Shown here piece by piece: positions 1 to 16,000 of a stretch of 64,000 bases of DNA. The translations under genes and the position numbers were made by a program. The DNA lies in contig NC_087074.1 in the NCBI RefSeq assembly GCF_026151205.1, positions 9,395,226-9,459,225 on the forward strand. Reading direction: 5' to 3'. The notes beneath the pieces were generated by a model. The model was not told the DNA's origin, made no database searches, and was given only the letters and a program-made list of their open reading frames with translations. Within the stretch, counting starts at the first letter, position 1. The number at the start of each line of letters is the position of its first letter. This stretch comes from Bolinopsis microptera (taxonomy: Eukaryota > Ctenophora > Tentaculata > Lobata > Bolinopsidae).

Positions 1-3000
1 GAACTCCTACGATAAAGTAAGCCAGATACTCAATGGTTAATCATATAGCCACGAACTTTCCCGTTAAATTGGTCTCAACCAGTTAACGTTTTTAGGATAT
101 AGCTGGTGAAACCCTAAATCGACTGCAAGGACTCCGAGGATGGTGCGCGTGGGAGTTTCTTACCTTGCACACCAGCTAGGTAAGTGAGTTTCACTCTACC
201 ATAATACTCTACTCATATAACATTATTCTAAAATCCCTAGCTTGCCGCGGTAACAGGTAAGCTATCTCACGTTGCAACCTTGATTCGCGGCCCAGGATGG
301 GCCAAGCAAGTGCAATGTCTGGCAATGCAAAATTTGACACAACATTTGACACTGATAGTGATAGTAATAACCTCTGAAAAACTTGGCTCCGCTGTCAGCT
401 CAAGAAGCAAGAAAAGGAAAAACTTGAAATTTGGCAGCATCTTTTGACAGTTGAACAACAAGAAATGCGGCCAAATTTGTGCGTGGTCATTTTCCCGATC
501 CTTGACGTCTCATATCATATTATGGAAATCATTTATAATTCTATGTAAGCTGACAATTCACATAACCACCACAGTATCTTCCATAAAACTAAAAGTAACA
601 GGAAAAAAATCAGTGTACTCAATGCGTTATGCGATAAGACCACATATACAAAACTATTGTAAATTGTTGTAACTAAGAAAATGGGTAATTTTGTCAATGT
701 TTAACGGGTTTTTGGCCAAAAATGTTAATTTATAATAAGTAACACAGTAATTTGAAGATGTTAAGACAACAGTAATTTCGAACAAAGTTGTTCTCATTCA
801 AAACGTTTATATGATCAATTTATGGACTCGAAACTATAAATTTGGCGATATAACTATAAGACCCATACATGAGCTTATATAGGGCAGAAATATAAGTATA
901 ATCGGGCTTAAAATACCTACGTAATATACAGATTACAGACACCCATAAGAAATACGTGTATTTTATTCAGTTTTATTGAGATAGTTGATAAATTCTTATA
1001 AAATTATTTGGATTATTTGGATAATTTGGAAAGTTCGTAGATTCCTCTCTTGATAAAAGTTGCTTTATATTATTTCTTTGCGATTGCAGCGCAATGCACT
1101 ACTAAGCTGCGCAAAAAATAATGCTTCTCACTACCGTGACGAGATCGTAACTAGCAAAGCTACGGGCTGGAAGGGAGAATTGATATTTTACGTGGCACTG
1201 CACATGAAATTGTGTGTGTTTAATTCATCAACAGCAAACAAACAAGGTTGAATTGCAGATAATTTAATAATATTAAGCTTAAGATTAAACTTAACAGTCC
1301 ACTACTCAAGAGATTAAACGCTTTGATTAATCATAAAAGTGGTTCAACAGCTGATTATTGTAAATATTACGTAAAATGGAGCTTTAATTAAAATAGCATA
1401 ACAAGAGATTGCACACTGCACAGTTTGGAAGAAGGAAATTAGTCGCTTTAATTCATGACCAACAAATAAACGTGGTTATACAGCAGATATGTATTCATAA
1501 TAATGAGATTGGGAAATAACTTGAATAGGGCAATAGTTTGGTGAATTTGAAAAGTTATGAAATACGAGTGCCCATGGTTTGAAAATATGGGTTTAACTTA
1601 TCTATTTTTTACTATAACTCCAATAAAATATTATAGTTATACCCCTCCAGTAGACCAGCAATTGATACTACACAAACACAATACACTAATACAGAGCCAA
1701 TACGCAAGCTTGGTTTTAGTTATGGCACTGAACAAATTTGTGATATGTAATCTTTGAGCCAAAGCGAGAGTGGCCGGCCTTGTAGTCCACTGCTTATATT
1801 TCTAAATCAATATTATATCTGGCTCCTCCACCCACACGACGTTAATTAGTTCTTGGGGGGTAAATTTGATTTTACAGATATTAAAGATGATATTAAAGAT
1901 ATTATAATTCTGGTTATTTACGTTTCTGACTGACAGTATACAATATGACTTTGCCAGACGTTGCCTGGCCTGACACGCTTAACCTCCTCCAGCTCCATTT
2001 AAAAAGTAATTTGAGGTTACCAATTTTCGGCCATTTGCCACCGTGATACCCTCTGAAGTTTCGTCATTCTTCAGAAAGCAGCAAGCAAAGGGAAATGTTG
2101 GAATTCGATGGCAACTTTTGTTTCCTGGAGCTTTCTTGCAGTAATACTAATATGACAGTGTAACAAGGCTTACTGCTTCCTCACTAGTACCACCTAGTAA
2201 GAGCCCTATTCACCACTACCCAGGTTATCCTAACCTACCTCTGATGATCTCACCTCATAAGAATGCACCAAGTATTAGATCACTCCTCAACTCATACTAT
2301 TCTACTACTCACGGAGCAGTGCCACGTCCTCAAATACACGCTGGTTGCTACTGATAATGCTGCACATCTTATAACATGCTAAATGTTATCTCATAAAACA
2401 AGAGAGAGAGGAGAGAGAGAGAGAATGACGTAATTCCTGTTGTTATGTAAAACAGTGGCACAGTGCCAGCCTAATGGCTAATGCTGTAATCATGCTGCTG
2501 ACGGGGAGGAGGCTCACACGGTGGTAGTGGCAACGTGGCACTGGACACGGAGATAGATGGGAGGGATATAAGACAGCTCTCAGACGGGATCAAGGCAGAG
2601 TTTATCAGTTGTTTGGGGAGATAACAGGTGCTGCAGTGCCTGACCATTTTAACTGGTCGTCCGTGGATTTGATAATTTCTTCACTAACTCTCTGTTAATA
2701 ATTGTGGTGATGACTGACATGAGTTGTGTTATGTGCAGCTATGCCGAGTTTCTGTGAAAACTATCACGATTAACTACTTTTAATATCCTTTCTTTTACTC
2801 TTTTGGTTTTATTTTGATTCTCTTGTTAGGGTTTTAACTGAGTATTTAAGTATCTATTTTAACTTCACTGGTATCTAAATATTTGAACCCCCAATGAATA
2901 CAGTAAATACCGGATGATTGAACTTATTAAAGTTAGTATCCAGTGTACATTGTACAGTGCGTTAACAGTAATTAACATGATGTATAGTTGTGTACTATAG

Positions 3001-3196
3001 GTTAGAGATATCTGGTACATAGTGTATTAGTGTAGCTATGGTGACCATTGTTACACAAAAAAGGAGGTTTCTCATACTTAGGATGTTGCGGTCTTTTAAG
3101 AAGAGGGGCAGATCATGAACCGTGTTTTTGAGATAGAACATCTACTACTTAGCTACATTTGCTACTTCGATATCTCTCCATTTTCATTATGTAGCA
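1..3196. other. Intergenic DNA, no gene recognised
   Basis: I see no coding exon with recognisable protein similarity here. There is a short GA-rich stretch near 2400-2425. A segment around 440-520 resembles one near 47070-47150 (both contain AAGAAATGCGGCC and, shortly after, TTTCCCGATCC), which suggests an old interspersed repeat. Open frames are short and have no family signature. Confidence 0.5.
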
Positions 3197-3200
3197 TTAA

Positions 3201-4576
3201 GGGGGCATACACCAAAACAGTGGTTTGTGCCGTCCAGACCAAATGACCTCATAGGCAGTTCAGTGACCTTCTAGCGCACCGTTTCCACACCAAAAAAAAT
3301 TATTTTGAGAATACCCATTTTGGTAATCGAGCATTTCCTGGTTAGAGTGGAATTTTCGGAAAAACACAATTTGTTTCGTGGAGAGGCTATAAGTTAATCA
3401 TTTCTTGCGGTATCGGCTTGAAATTTTGCTCGCCGTCTATTCACATCTATTTCAAGGTGTGTGTAAAATCTTGATATCGTATCTAAAAAGGCTGGTGTGT
3501 TATTAATTTTTAAAGTTAACAAAAGTCAAAAAGTTAAAATTGTCCTTTTCAGACTTATTTTAACCAAAAAGTCAGTCAGGGAAGATCGGATTGATTTGAT
3601 GGTTGACATAGACTTGTTCTCTGAATTCTGGCGCAGATTTTGATGCCCTCTAAAATGTTTTTCCTCATTTGTGTTCAGATCTATTGGTCTTCAAAGCCAA
3701 ACAACAAATTTAGGCACATTTTTCGTTTTAAATATTTACCGATTTTTCTAAAATTTTGATAGGAATGTGCTAGTGACTTTTTGAAGAGTGCAAAATAACC
3801 GCAACTAGCACATTTATATATGAGTTATGAACAACAAAACACCCTAAAATGCTTCCCTTTAAAGTTATGGGAGAAAATGTGATTTTTTGGCTTTGCAGAT
3901 AAAAAATCACATTTTCTCCAATAACTTCAAAGGGAAGCATTTTAGGGTGTTTTGTTGTTCATAACTCATATATAAATGTGCTAGTTGCGGTTATTTTGCA
4001 CCCTTCCAAAAGTCACTAGCACATTCCTATCAAAATTTTAGAAAAATTAGTAAATATTTAAAACGAAAAATGTGCCCAAATTTGTTGTTTGGCTTTGAAG
4101 TCCAATAGATCTGAACACAAATGAGGAAAAACATTTTAGAGGGCATCAAAATCTGCGCCAGAATTCAGAGAACAAGTCTATGTCAACCATCAAATCAATC
4201 CGATCTTCCCTGACTGACTTTTTGGTTAAAATAAGTCTGAAAAGGACAATTTTAACTTTTTGACTTTTGTTAACTTTAAAAATTAATAACACACCAGCCT
4301 TTTTAGATACGATATCAAGATTTTACACACACCTTGAAATAGATGTGAATAGACGGCGAGCAAAATTTCAAGCCGATACCGCAAGAAATGATTAACTTAT
4401 AGCCTCTCCACGAAACAAATTGTGTTTTTCCGAAAATTCCACTTTAACCAGGAAATGCTCGATTACAAAAATGGGTATTCTCAAAATAATTTTTTTTGGT
4501 GTGGAAACGGTGCGCTAGAAGGTCACTGAACTGCCTATGAGGTCATTTGGTCTGGACAGATTTGGTGTATGCCCCC
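3201..4576. mobile_element. Foldback MITE, piggyBac-like TTAA target
   Basis: A near-perfect inverted repeat fills this whole interval. Two arms of about 690 bp face each other around a roughly 12 nt loop at 3889-3900, and they differ by only scattered substitutions. The ends read GGGGGCATACACCAAA and its complement. TTAA lies directly outside each end (3197-3200 and 4577-4580), the target duplication typical of piggyBac-type elements. No transposase frame is present, so the copy is non-autonomous. A transcript crossing it would fold into a long hairpin. Confidence 0.85.
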
Positions 4577-5101
4577 TTAAGCATGTACAGTGCAACTAAC
4601 TACCGACATTTGACAGTGAACTATTGTAAGAAAGGATATACATATTTCTTAAATAAACACCAAGCAATCTCGTAAACCATACATTTATACGGGCAGTACA
4701 CAATACTGTGTCCGTGGCAATGGCTGGACATTCGTTTTAACCGTTTTGAATGTTTTGATTGAATTATTTGTACTAGTGACAGTCACACCTAATCCTATAT
4801 AAGTATATACACACCTATACTAGTATTACGGATGTTACCCAACACCGCACAAACGAACATAAATTCTGACAATTTCGACATGATTTCAACCCTACTGCAA
4901 ATGAACTAATTAAATCTTAGATAAATTCTAACATCTTCCAAACTGGAGTACCGGTCTTGAAAGTACATTTTCATCCAAATTGTAAGCTGTGATATTTTCT
5001 TTTTCTCAAATAATGAAACCATAAAATTTGAACATATTCTGTTCGCACGACGCACAGCTTGTATCACTATCTCTAACAACTCTACCTCTTATAAAAGCTA
5101 A

Positions 5102-7698
<2,597 letters not shown>

Positions 7699-10033
7699 AG
7701 TCTAGCTGCTATAATGACTACAGACTAGTGACAAGGGGCGACATTGTTCGCGATTTAAGGTTAAACAATCAAGAGGACTATCCAAGCTTAACTAGGTAAT
7801 ATGATACCTGGTATTAGCATTTATTGAGATGCTGATTGAGAATTATGTTGGACTGAATTGTTGAATGACAAAGCTGTTTTAAAATTCTTTGCTTTTATTA
7901 AAGCATTATTATGAATTAGATTTAGAATGAGCTTTACTATGTGTAATATAAAATTGTTGAAATGTAATTGTAATTTGTAGACAACTAAAAAGCATGCAAT
8001 TGATACAATTTTAAAGTTTAAAACTAGAATCCCGACGGGATTCTAGTCTATGCCTGATTTTAGTAATAGTAACTACGTTAACGAACCATATATATGATAT
8101 ATTTATGTAAATATTATCAGAAATTTTTACGGTTTGTCAAACTTTATGCTAGCAATTTATTTCATTGCAATGCAGAAGTAACTCTACCTTAGAGTGAATT
8201 GATTAAAATGATTTTGAATTTTATAATTAGTAATTGTAGTTACATGTGTTTTTTGAAACATTAATAGTTTTCTTTCTTTAATTACATTGAGAGGCTCTTT
8301 AGAGCTTTTTTTTCGTTTCCTTGGTTGGAAATACATAAATCAGAAAAAGCAACAACCTCCAGCTTTAAATATCGAAACGAAGGCAAATAAAATCATGCCA
8401 GTGACACGGTAGTATAGATATTAAACATGATACGAATATTGGCGGTTCGGCTACAAGAATACTGCCACAACTCAGGCATATTCGAGAACTGCATAACCTA
8501 GATCTCTTAAATTAATTGTAAGAACTTCAATACTTGGTCCATGATGACCCTCCAAATGGCAAATACGTGTTTGTATGGTTTGACGTGCCATATGCTGGCT
8601 GGGATCGCATATCTGTTCAATTAATAGATTGCTTGTAGGTATTATTATATATATTATATAAGTATAACGCGTGCACCAGGGGGTCCTGAGTTCGTGGCTC
8701 TACAGACACAGTCTACTGGGGATGTCTTAAGTGGGCCAAGCCAGAAAAGGATACCAAACTATGAAAGTGTTTATTGTCAGCTTACACCCTCCGCCAACTT
8801 TTCCAGTTAACTCCATCCCCACTCCATTACCGTCTTAATCCCAATAAATTGGGAATTCAGACTTTTAATTATCCACTATAGGATTTAATCGATAGTTTAA
8901 CGACAGCGCACATAATTTTGATCAAATCAAAATGAATGCTTCTTGAAGGCACCTTCCCCCAGATATTTGACTCTAATTATTTGATTAACTTGTTAAATTA
9001 AAGCGGATGAATCGTCCAAGTAATGTACTGTACTGTAGTCTGTAACAGTGGCAAAGCAATCTATCCATAGTTCAAACCCTGATCAGCTATAAGTCTCACA
9101 TTCTCTCCACTGTTTGCCAGCTCTTGGTAAAACTATAATTAGATCGAGCTGTGGAACTGAGGAATTTCGGGCAAGATTTACTTAAAGGAGATGCCCTATG
9201 CCAGGAAAGCAGCCACCGTAGAGACGAACTAAAACACCAATATAAAGATAGGTATTAAAAGCAATATATTCAAAAAAGAACTTGAAGCATTTAGCATAAA
9301 TATGAATTAACAAACATATTCATAATTAACCAACTGAACAACAATAATAAATTATAATTAGGAACCGATTTGTAGGGCACTTTATTAAATTTAAGGCAAG
9401 CAAATCAGCACTTACAAGAAAATCGGGTTATCAAACCGGAGCCAAGATTTGATAGAGTGTGTGTCAGATGAAAGACAAGATCTAAGACCCTGGCATTTTT
9501 GCCGAGTTATTATATAGTTCTCAGTGATCAGTATCCGCGTAATCACGTACACTATTCGTGAGACTCACGTTTATTCATGCTTTTAAATTGTATTACTCAA
9601 TATATTACACTCGTGGTCTTAACATCATGTCCAAAGAACCAAGTTTTCTTATTCTAGTTCTTCTGAGCTTGGAGGTTCGGAGGATGGATTTCTTTTGTCT
9701 CACTTTCCAGTCGAACAAAATTCCCTAATTAGTAATCGTAATAAAAATAAGAATAGTAACGAGAACAATATGGTCGATAATCCAAAACAAGGCACAATTT
9801 AAATAGCTTTAAAAAGCAGCATTCAATAGAATTCAGAGCCGGGATTAGAAGTCCCAAAGAAAGCCAGATCAATCATCAAACTAGAGCTGAGAAGGTAAGA
9901 CCCAGTGCTACTGATCCTAGAATAAAATGACTAGAATAAACTCTCCAAACATGACTTGACCTTTTGAATATGAAAAATAGAGCCAAAATTAATATCAATC
10001 ACATTAATATAAACTAAAATGTACATATTGAAA
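7699..10033. other. Convergent intergenic region
   Basis: The region between the 3' ends of the ARF-like gene (+) and PIGT (-). I see no coding signal. It contains a perfect 12 bp-arm hairpin at 8023-8047 (ACTAGAATCCCG, one-base centre, complement), about 325 bp after the ARF stop codon and so possibly in its 3' UTR. Confidence 0.45.
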
Positions 10034-13000
10034 TTATTTCTCGTCCTCAATTTTACTACAGTCCTCTATACTATTAGAATCTTTCTCTTCTGAAACTTTG
10101 TTAACTTCTGGTTCTGTTTCGCTTGTCTCCTTAAAAGATCCTTCTTTTTTAAATAAACCCCTAATACCGGTTACCAACTGGAGAAGCAGTCCCTTCTTAA
10201 CCTCTGTTTCCTTTATACACACCAGATCTTTCGTAGTCAGACTAAAGATCGAACCGTATACGATTGCAATGACCTGCGATACAGTTTAGCTAACTTTTAT
10301 ACAAGCCGTTTTTGGGAAATGTGCTTAACCTTTTAGATAGGGCTTCGCTCAGTAGTCAAAAATAAAGCTAAAAAACAGCATGCTTTTGCTTTTTGGATCG
10401 ATTTTAAACTAACATTGAATTATTAAAGATTTAAAAACCCAACATGTAATCACATAATATGCACATGAAGCATACAAATATTAACAGATAAGAAATGAGG
10501 GAAAGTAGCAGTGATACTGATAGAGTATTAAGTTAATACTCTATCAGTATCACTATTAACTAGGTAACTAGTTACATCATTCACTTAACATAATGCAATA
10601 ACCAGCGAGAGACAACACGTGTAATAGGTAGTTGACGGGAGGGGTCGTCTGAAGGCATTGTTACTGAAGGAATCATGCTTTGTTTGTGACATTTGTTTGA
10701 CGTAACCGTTTTTATTTGTAATATCCTCAATCAATTTATAATAATTATTAGTAAATTGTTTGAAAAAGATGCTGTAATCAGGAAGATCGGGAGTAATTAT
10801 ACAGTGTTCATTGGTTCTTGTGAACTGATCAAATGTTCACGTTGCTCTGAATTACAATTTGTCTGAGAAACCAGGTGGCATAATTCTAATTTCACGATTC
10901 GAAGATAATATTTTACCAAAACCCATAATCATGGGTAGAGTGGACCGCTGCCAGTGTCTCTCTTTCTCAAACAAAAGGAAATGATATTAATTTGATTGAC
11001 CGTTCTCAAATGCAAAATGATACCGAGAATGAAATCGGTCGCTCGCTTTTCCCATTCATTCACGGCTTACGAATTGTATAAATAAGTTTCGATTGATTAC
11101 GTCAATCAGATGCTGTAAAAATCTCTTTGGGTTGCGTTCGGGTCGATACCTAGTATTTCGGGGTAAGGGACAAGGGTGGTAGTTATTACTTATTGAACAA
11201 GCTGAAGTTTATTGAATCTACATTGCTGATTGCCGAGTACAGCTGCCTTTGGGTAGTTCTTCTTAATCTATTACAATTGTAAATGAATGGGAAAAGCGAG
11301 CGACCGATTTCATTCTCGGTATCATTTTGCATTTGAGAACAGTCAATCAAATTAATATCATTTCCTTTTGTTTGAGAGGTTCACGTACTGTAGTGCGACA
11401 CGTACTCTAGTGCGACACGTACCCTAGTGCGAAACCTCCAAGATCGACACTGTCGCAGTAGAGTACGCTACCTGGATCGTAGTGCGACACGTACCCGGTG
11501 ACCGACAACTAGGAACCTCTCATTCCGGCCTCCCACAGGTATCACATCACATGGCCCAATCAGTGACGTATCATGTGTGATGTGATCCATATTATAACCA
11601 TCCTAACAGCTGGACATCCAAGAACCTGGGTAGGGTTCACATGACAGTTTAGTAAGTAGTTGTGTATTATAAAGTATTTTAAGAAGTGTTTGAGCTCTCG
11701 GCATGTGTTCACATAACGGACGTGAGCCAGGTCCAAAAGGGGCTGGTTCTCGTATCCAAGGATGTGAGCCGAGCATGCAATGGGAGTGATACGAGACCTG
11801 CACCTCCACGAGAGTTGAGGTGTTGTCGGGGATATGTAATGATTGGTTCCTAGTTGTCGGAGCTGATTGGATTTCCAAAGCTTGCATGTTAATTAGTTAA
11901 CTAGGTAAAATTGACAGGTTCCTAGTTGTCCGTCAGCCCACGTACCCTAGTGCGACAGAGAATTTTCAAGGCCGACACTGTCGCACTACAGTGCGCTACC
12001 TGGACTGTAGTGCGACACGAACTAAAGTGCGACAAAACACTTTACACAATCAATAAAAATTTTACTTTCCATTTTTAATGACGAGAGTGTAGTCGTGTAT
12101 GAGTAATGGGATTAAATATAAGATCAAAGATTGCAATCACAATATTCAAATCATTATTCCAACACACTTCAACTAATTATCCATTCTGTCATAATCATCG
12201 TAGCTATCAATCACAGCGTTCAAGCGACGGTCGTAATCAGTCCACTTCTTCAGTCGGCGAGGAGGTAGTTGTCTGAGCATCTTCATTCTTCTGGTTGATC
12301 TTCCATTGGGTTAGATCCTGATCCTTCTTCAGGACGTCGATAAATCGCCAGATAGTAGGGTTGGTGCAGCCCATCAAGGGGGAGAGGAGGTTTGTGTTCC
12401 GACCCAGGTACGTTCGTAGTAGTCACTAGGCAGCAAAGGAATCCATCTCCGAAAGAAGGGTTGCTTTCAGCTGCGTCCAGGTCACAGTAGTGTTGTTCGT
12501 CAGACTGAGACGTCCGGAGCAGGTCTTCTCAGTGCATCGCCAGTAGGTCTTGTCGTCGCGATTCTTATCCAGGCAGTAGCGGTATCCGTCCTGGATAACG
12601 TTTCTTGAACCAGTAGTGCGTCCAGGAATGAAGGTGATTGAAGAAGACATGTTGATGTTGTTCGATGCTTTGGTAGAATCATCGTGACCTTATTTATGGC
12701 CCAAGCATATGAACTTGTTATCCCAATCGGAGATATACATACGATGCGTGTGATAGGAATGAGGATCATATGCTGCTTAAGAGTTACCCAGTGGATCACA
12801 CACTGCATACGTGGCTTGAACTGACCCGAAGGAATTATGATCAGTGGATAACTTCGAAACACGTGATGTGAACCGACGAATCGTATTCGCAAGATCACTT
12901 CGAAATAAGTGACGTGAACCGACCCGACGAATCACTTAATGGTCCATAAGAAGGATAGGATGTGACCTGAACTTGGAAATAAGTCAGGATATTTTGTCGC

Positions 13001-16000
13001 ACTAGAGTACGCTACCTGGATCGTAGTGCGACACGTACTGTAGTGCGACAGAGGGTGTTTTTGTCGGACTTCGCACTAGAGTACGTGTCGCACTAGAGTA
13101 CGTGTCGCACTACAGTACGATTACCGTTTGAGAAAGAGAGACACTGGCAGCGGTCCACTCTACCCATGATTATGGGTTTTGGTAAAATATCATCTCTTTT
13201 TGATTATAATGTCAGGGTACTTTATAAAGTCGAAATATAAACTGATATCTTCATTAATAAGGAGGAAGTTTCAACGATTTCGAAATTTTTCCTTTAAAAA
13301 CATTTCCTTGTGTTTAGGTAAACATATCGGTCGATCACTGACTGAATATGCCACTAAATACTCATTTAAGTTGGCATTAAATTCATATATAATGACATTA
13401 AACTGTTGTGGCAAAGCAGAATTTGTTTGTTGTTGGAAATCACGAATGAGCAAAATTCTCACCTTTCGCACGTGCAAACTTTGAGTGGACGTTGCGTGCG
13501 CATCCAATATTGAATCGCCGTACAATTTTGCATGTAATTGTTTTATATATAGCTTGATAAGCATGCAAAGTTTCAAAGTATTCCAAGAAGAACTGTAATC
13601 ACAACGGCACTCTAAAGTTGACAGAAAATGACGAAAACAGAAATTTTCAGTGATTTTAGAAATTTTCTATCAATTTGGGCGTGTCCCCACGTGTGCAACT
13701 TTTCGATTTTCAACTTTAAAACTAGCCTAATGCACAATGTATACCTATAGGAAGCAGAACTAAGCTCCACAACCCAAGGCATGGCCCAACACCAGAGAAT
13801 ACTAAATCGCAAAATTGACGTTTTTATAAAATAATTCTTCAAAAAAGCACAAACTTCAATGACGAATATCTTTATGAAGGAGCAAGCTAAAAAACTTTCC
13901 GGTAGATTTTCAGAATGCTTGAACAATTATCTAAGATGAAAATTTCCTCAGATTTTGAATAAAATTACTCCTTAATGGTTTAAAATTAATTTTAAAAGTT
14001 ATTACTTTGTCAAAAATCAAGTTTTAAAAACGGTTAACTTGATGACGTCATCAAGGGGTGTTCATGACGTCAAATAATTTGTTTATACAATGTAAACTAA
14101 AGTGTAAACAATTATTTGCAAGACCTGTTGTCGGAAATGGCTTTATCTTTTATACTTTTGAATCTATGGACACTTAAATACAGGCTACAATTGACTGGCA
14201 AAGCGTCTATCCCTAAATATATGTATGTATCACGACAATCTATCGTAAAACAAGGGTTCTAGAAAACCCATTTCCCGATGCTCCTGAAACCTGAAACTTT
14301 GTTTGCAGTCGATTTGGTCAACGTCTAGACGGCCTGCAAAATTTCAGATCTCTAACTCAATTTTAACATGGTTTTTAAGGCACCTGAATATGGCGATTTT
14401 GGGTTTTTTACCGAATTTCGTATAACAGTGCTGGCGAGTATTTTATGCAAATTTCTTAAAAATCTCAACATAACTATTTTTTATTCCTGTCATCTTTGAC
14501 ATCAAATTAGAATGTTTTGAACTAAAAATAAATCTGCTGAACGACTTCCGATGAGTCTTAATGCCTGGAAAACTCCTGCCGGAGGCAGCGGCCTTCGGCC
14601 GCCGCCTCCGGCCGGAGTGCACGCTTTGCGTGCACAAAAGAGGCTTGTAACGTGTACCAAAGGGGGTATAATAGTAAAGGGGGTATAATAGTAAAGGGGG
14701 CATAATAGTAAAGGGGGTGTAATAGTAAATGGGGAACATAGTATACCCACAATAAATGCAACGGTCGTGCTTGCCAGCACTGTGATTAATGTAATCCTAA
14801 CTGGTAGCCACCAGTTTATAGCATGAATTATATTATATATGATTTATATTAGATATTTAATATTTTGGTCTGAGCTCCTTGACTGTAACAAGGCAAGAAA
14901 TAATACAGATATTAAGATTTGGTAGGAGAGACAAGCACTTATATTGTCCGCTCAGTAAAGTGGAGGTTTTCATTTTCCTACCAAATTATACTCCTCCCTC
15001 TCAAGAGTCGTCCGACGGCAACATGGAATCTTTAAAATGAATTACGGCAAATGTTGCAGGACCACATAATATGCAAGCAACTTGGAATCGCATTCTTGAG
15101 AATTTGTTGCTGACCTATAAAGCTAGACGTAACCGAGTATTCGGCACAGATTAATGCATCATTGGCACCTAAATGCCGTTTGAGACACTGATAGCGTCAC
15201 GAATCAAAACTTCAGTCGATGGTACGTCAAATAACTGACAAGGTTTTATACGTCGACGGAGAAGATAGTATGCATAAGATCTACTATAAATAATAATAGT
15301 AGTACTAGTAATACCTAGTACGTGCATTAACATTAGATCCAATTCCATTCTTAGTGTCGACTGTCGCGGTGATTTGCGTTATTACAGTCCAGTATAGAGA
15401 TTAAGTGCCCACTAGATATACTTACTTACTTATATACGTGACGACCCCCTGATATTTGCACATTTGCACTGTATCTAGGTGGATATTATATCCTGCATGA
15501 GGTGCAGGAGTAAGGGTGGCACCTTGTTTACCCTCCTCCGGAAACTAAATATACCCCACAATATGACACGTGTTAATGTTTAATGTATATATACGTATAT
15601 AAAATAATAACATGGTTTATCATAGTCAGTAGTCAGAGAGTATCACTTTGCAAGCAACGCCTCAAAGTGAATGATCATATGTACCGACTGATCCTACAAA
15701 TGGAGGAAGCAGTTGAGGGTCACGAAGTTAGGTTCCCAGGCAGTTACTTTCCTAGACAAAAATAATAGCTCTAATTCTTAGTGATAATATAACGATAGTT
15801 ATGATATATGCGACAGATGCGGCAATCATAATTCTTGTATATATTACGGCACGAGGAAGGCGTTGTCATACGTTGAGACCTGCCGCGCACGAGTGCGCGG
15901 CTGTATCGTGGCCACTTAGTGAAACGACAATGGGGGTCACGACGTACCTAATACAAGGAAGGGGAGGACGAGCTCTTATCGAGATACAAAAAATCAAATC

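Larger units (their letters stand above)
11378..13125. mobile_element. MULE-like DNA transposon, internally deleted
   Basis: A 1748 bp element with terminal inverted repeats of about 50 bp made of 16 bp units around TAGTGCGACACGTAC; the left end is GGTTCACGTACTGTAG and the right complement GGTAATCGTACTGTAG. It is flanked by 8 bp GTTTGAGA, in the size range of Mutator-like and hAT elements. More copies of the unit sit subterminally near 11455-11495, 11945-12035 and 12995-13050, as expected for transposase-binding sites. Inside, on the minus strand, is a FLYWCH-domain fragment; FLYWCH proteins are often carried by MULEs. The transposase catalytic core is absent. Confidence 0.75.
10911..13187. 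mobile_element. Palindromic MITE (outer), interrupted
   Basis: The left arm 10911-11058 runs from ATATTTTACCAAAACCC to CCCATTCATT. It is matched by an inverted right arm now in two pieces, 11281-11377 and 13134-13187. Rejoined, the arms are about 148 bp with a 222 bp spacer (11059-11280). The break carries an 8 bp duplication, GTTTGAGA at 11370-11377 and 13126-13133, which shows that the second element inserted into this one. No coding capacity is seen in the arms or spacer. Confidence 0.85.

Noticed and set aside
11603-11887. 94-codon minus frame inside the innermost MITE
   Set aside because: No recognisable domain; it lies within a non-autonomous element and overlaps its inverted repeats.
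14443-14780. Overlapping minus frames with [10 protein letters not shown] repeats
   Set aside because: They only translate the 17 bp tandem repeat and the GC hairpins.
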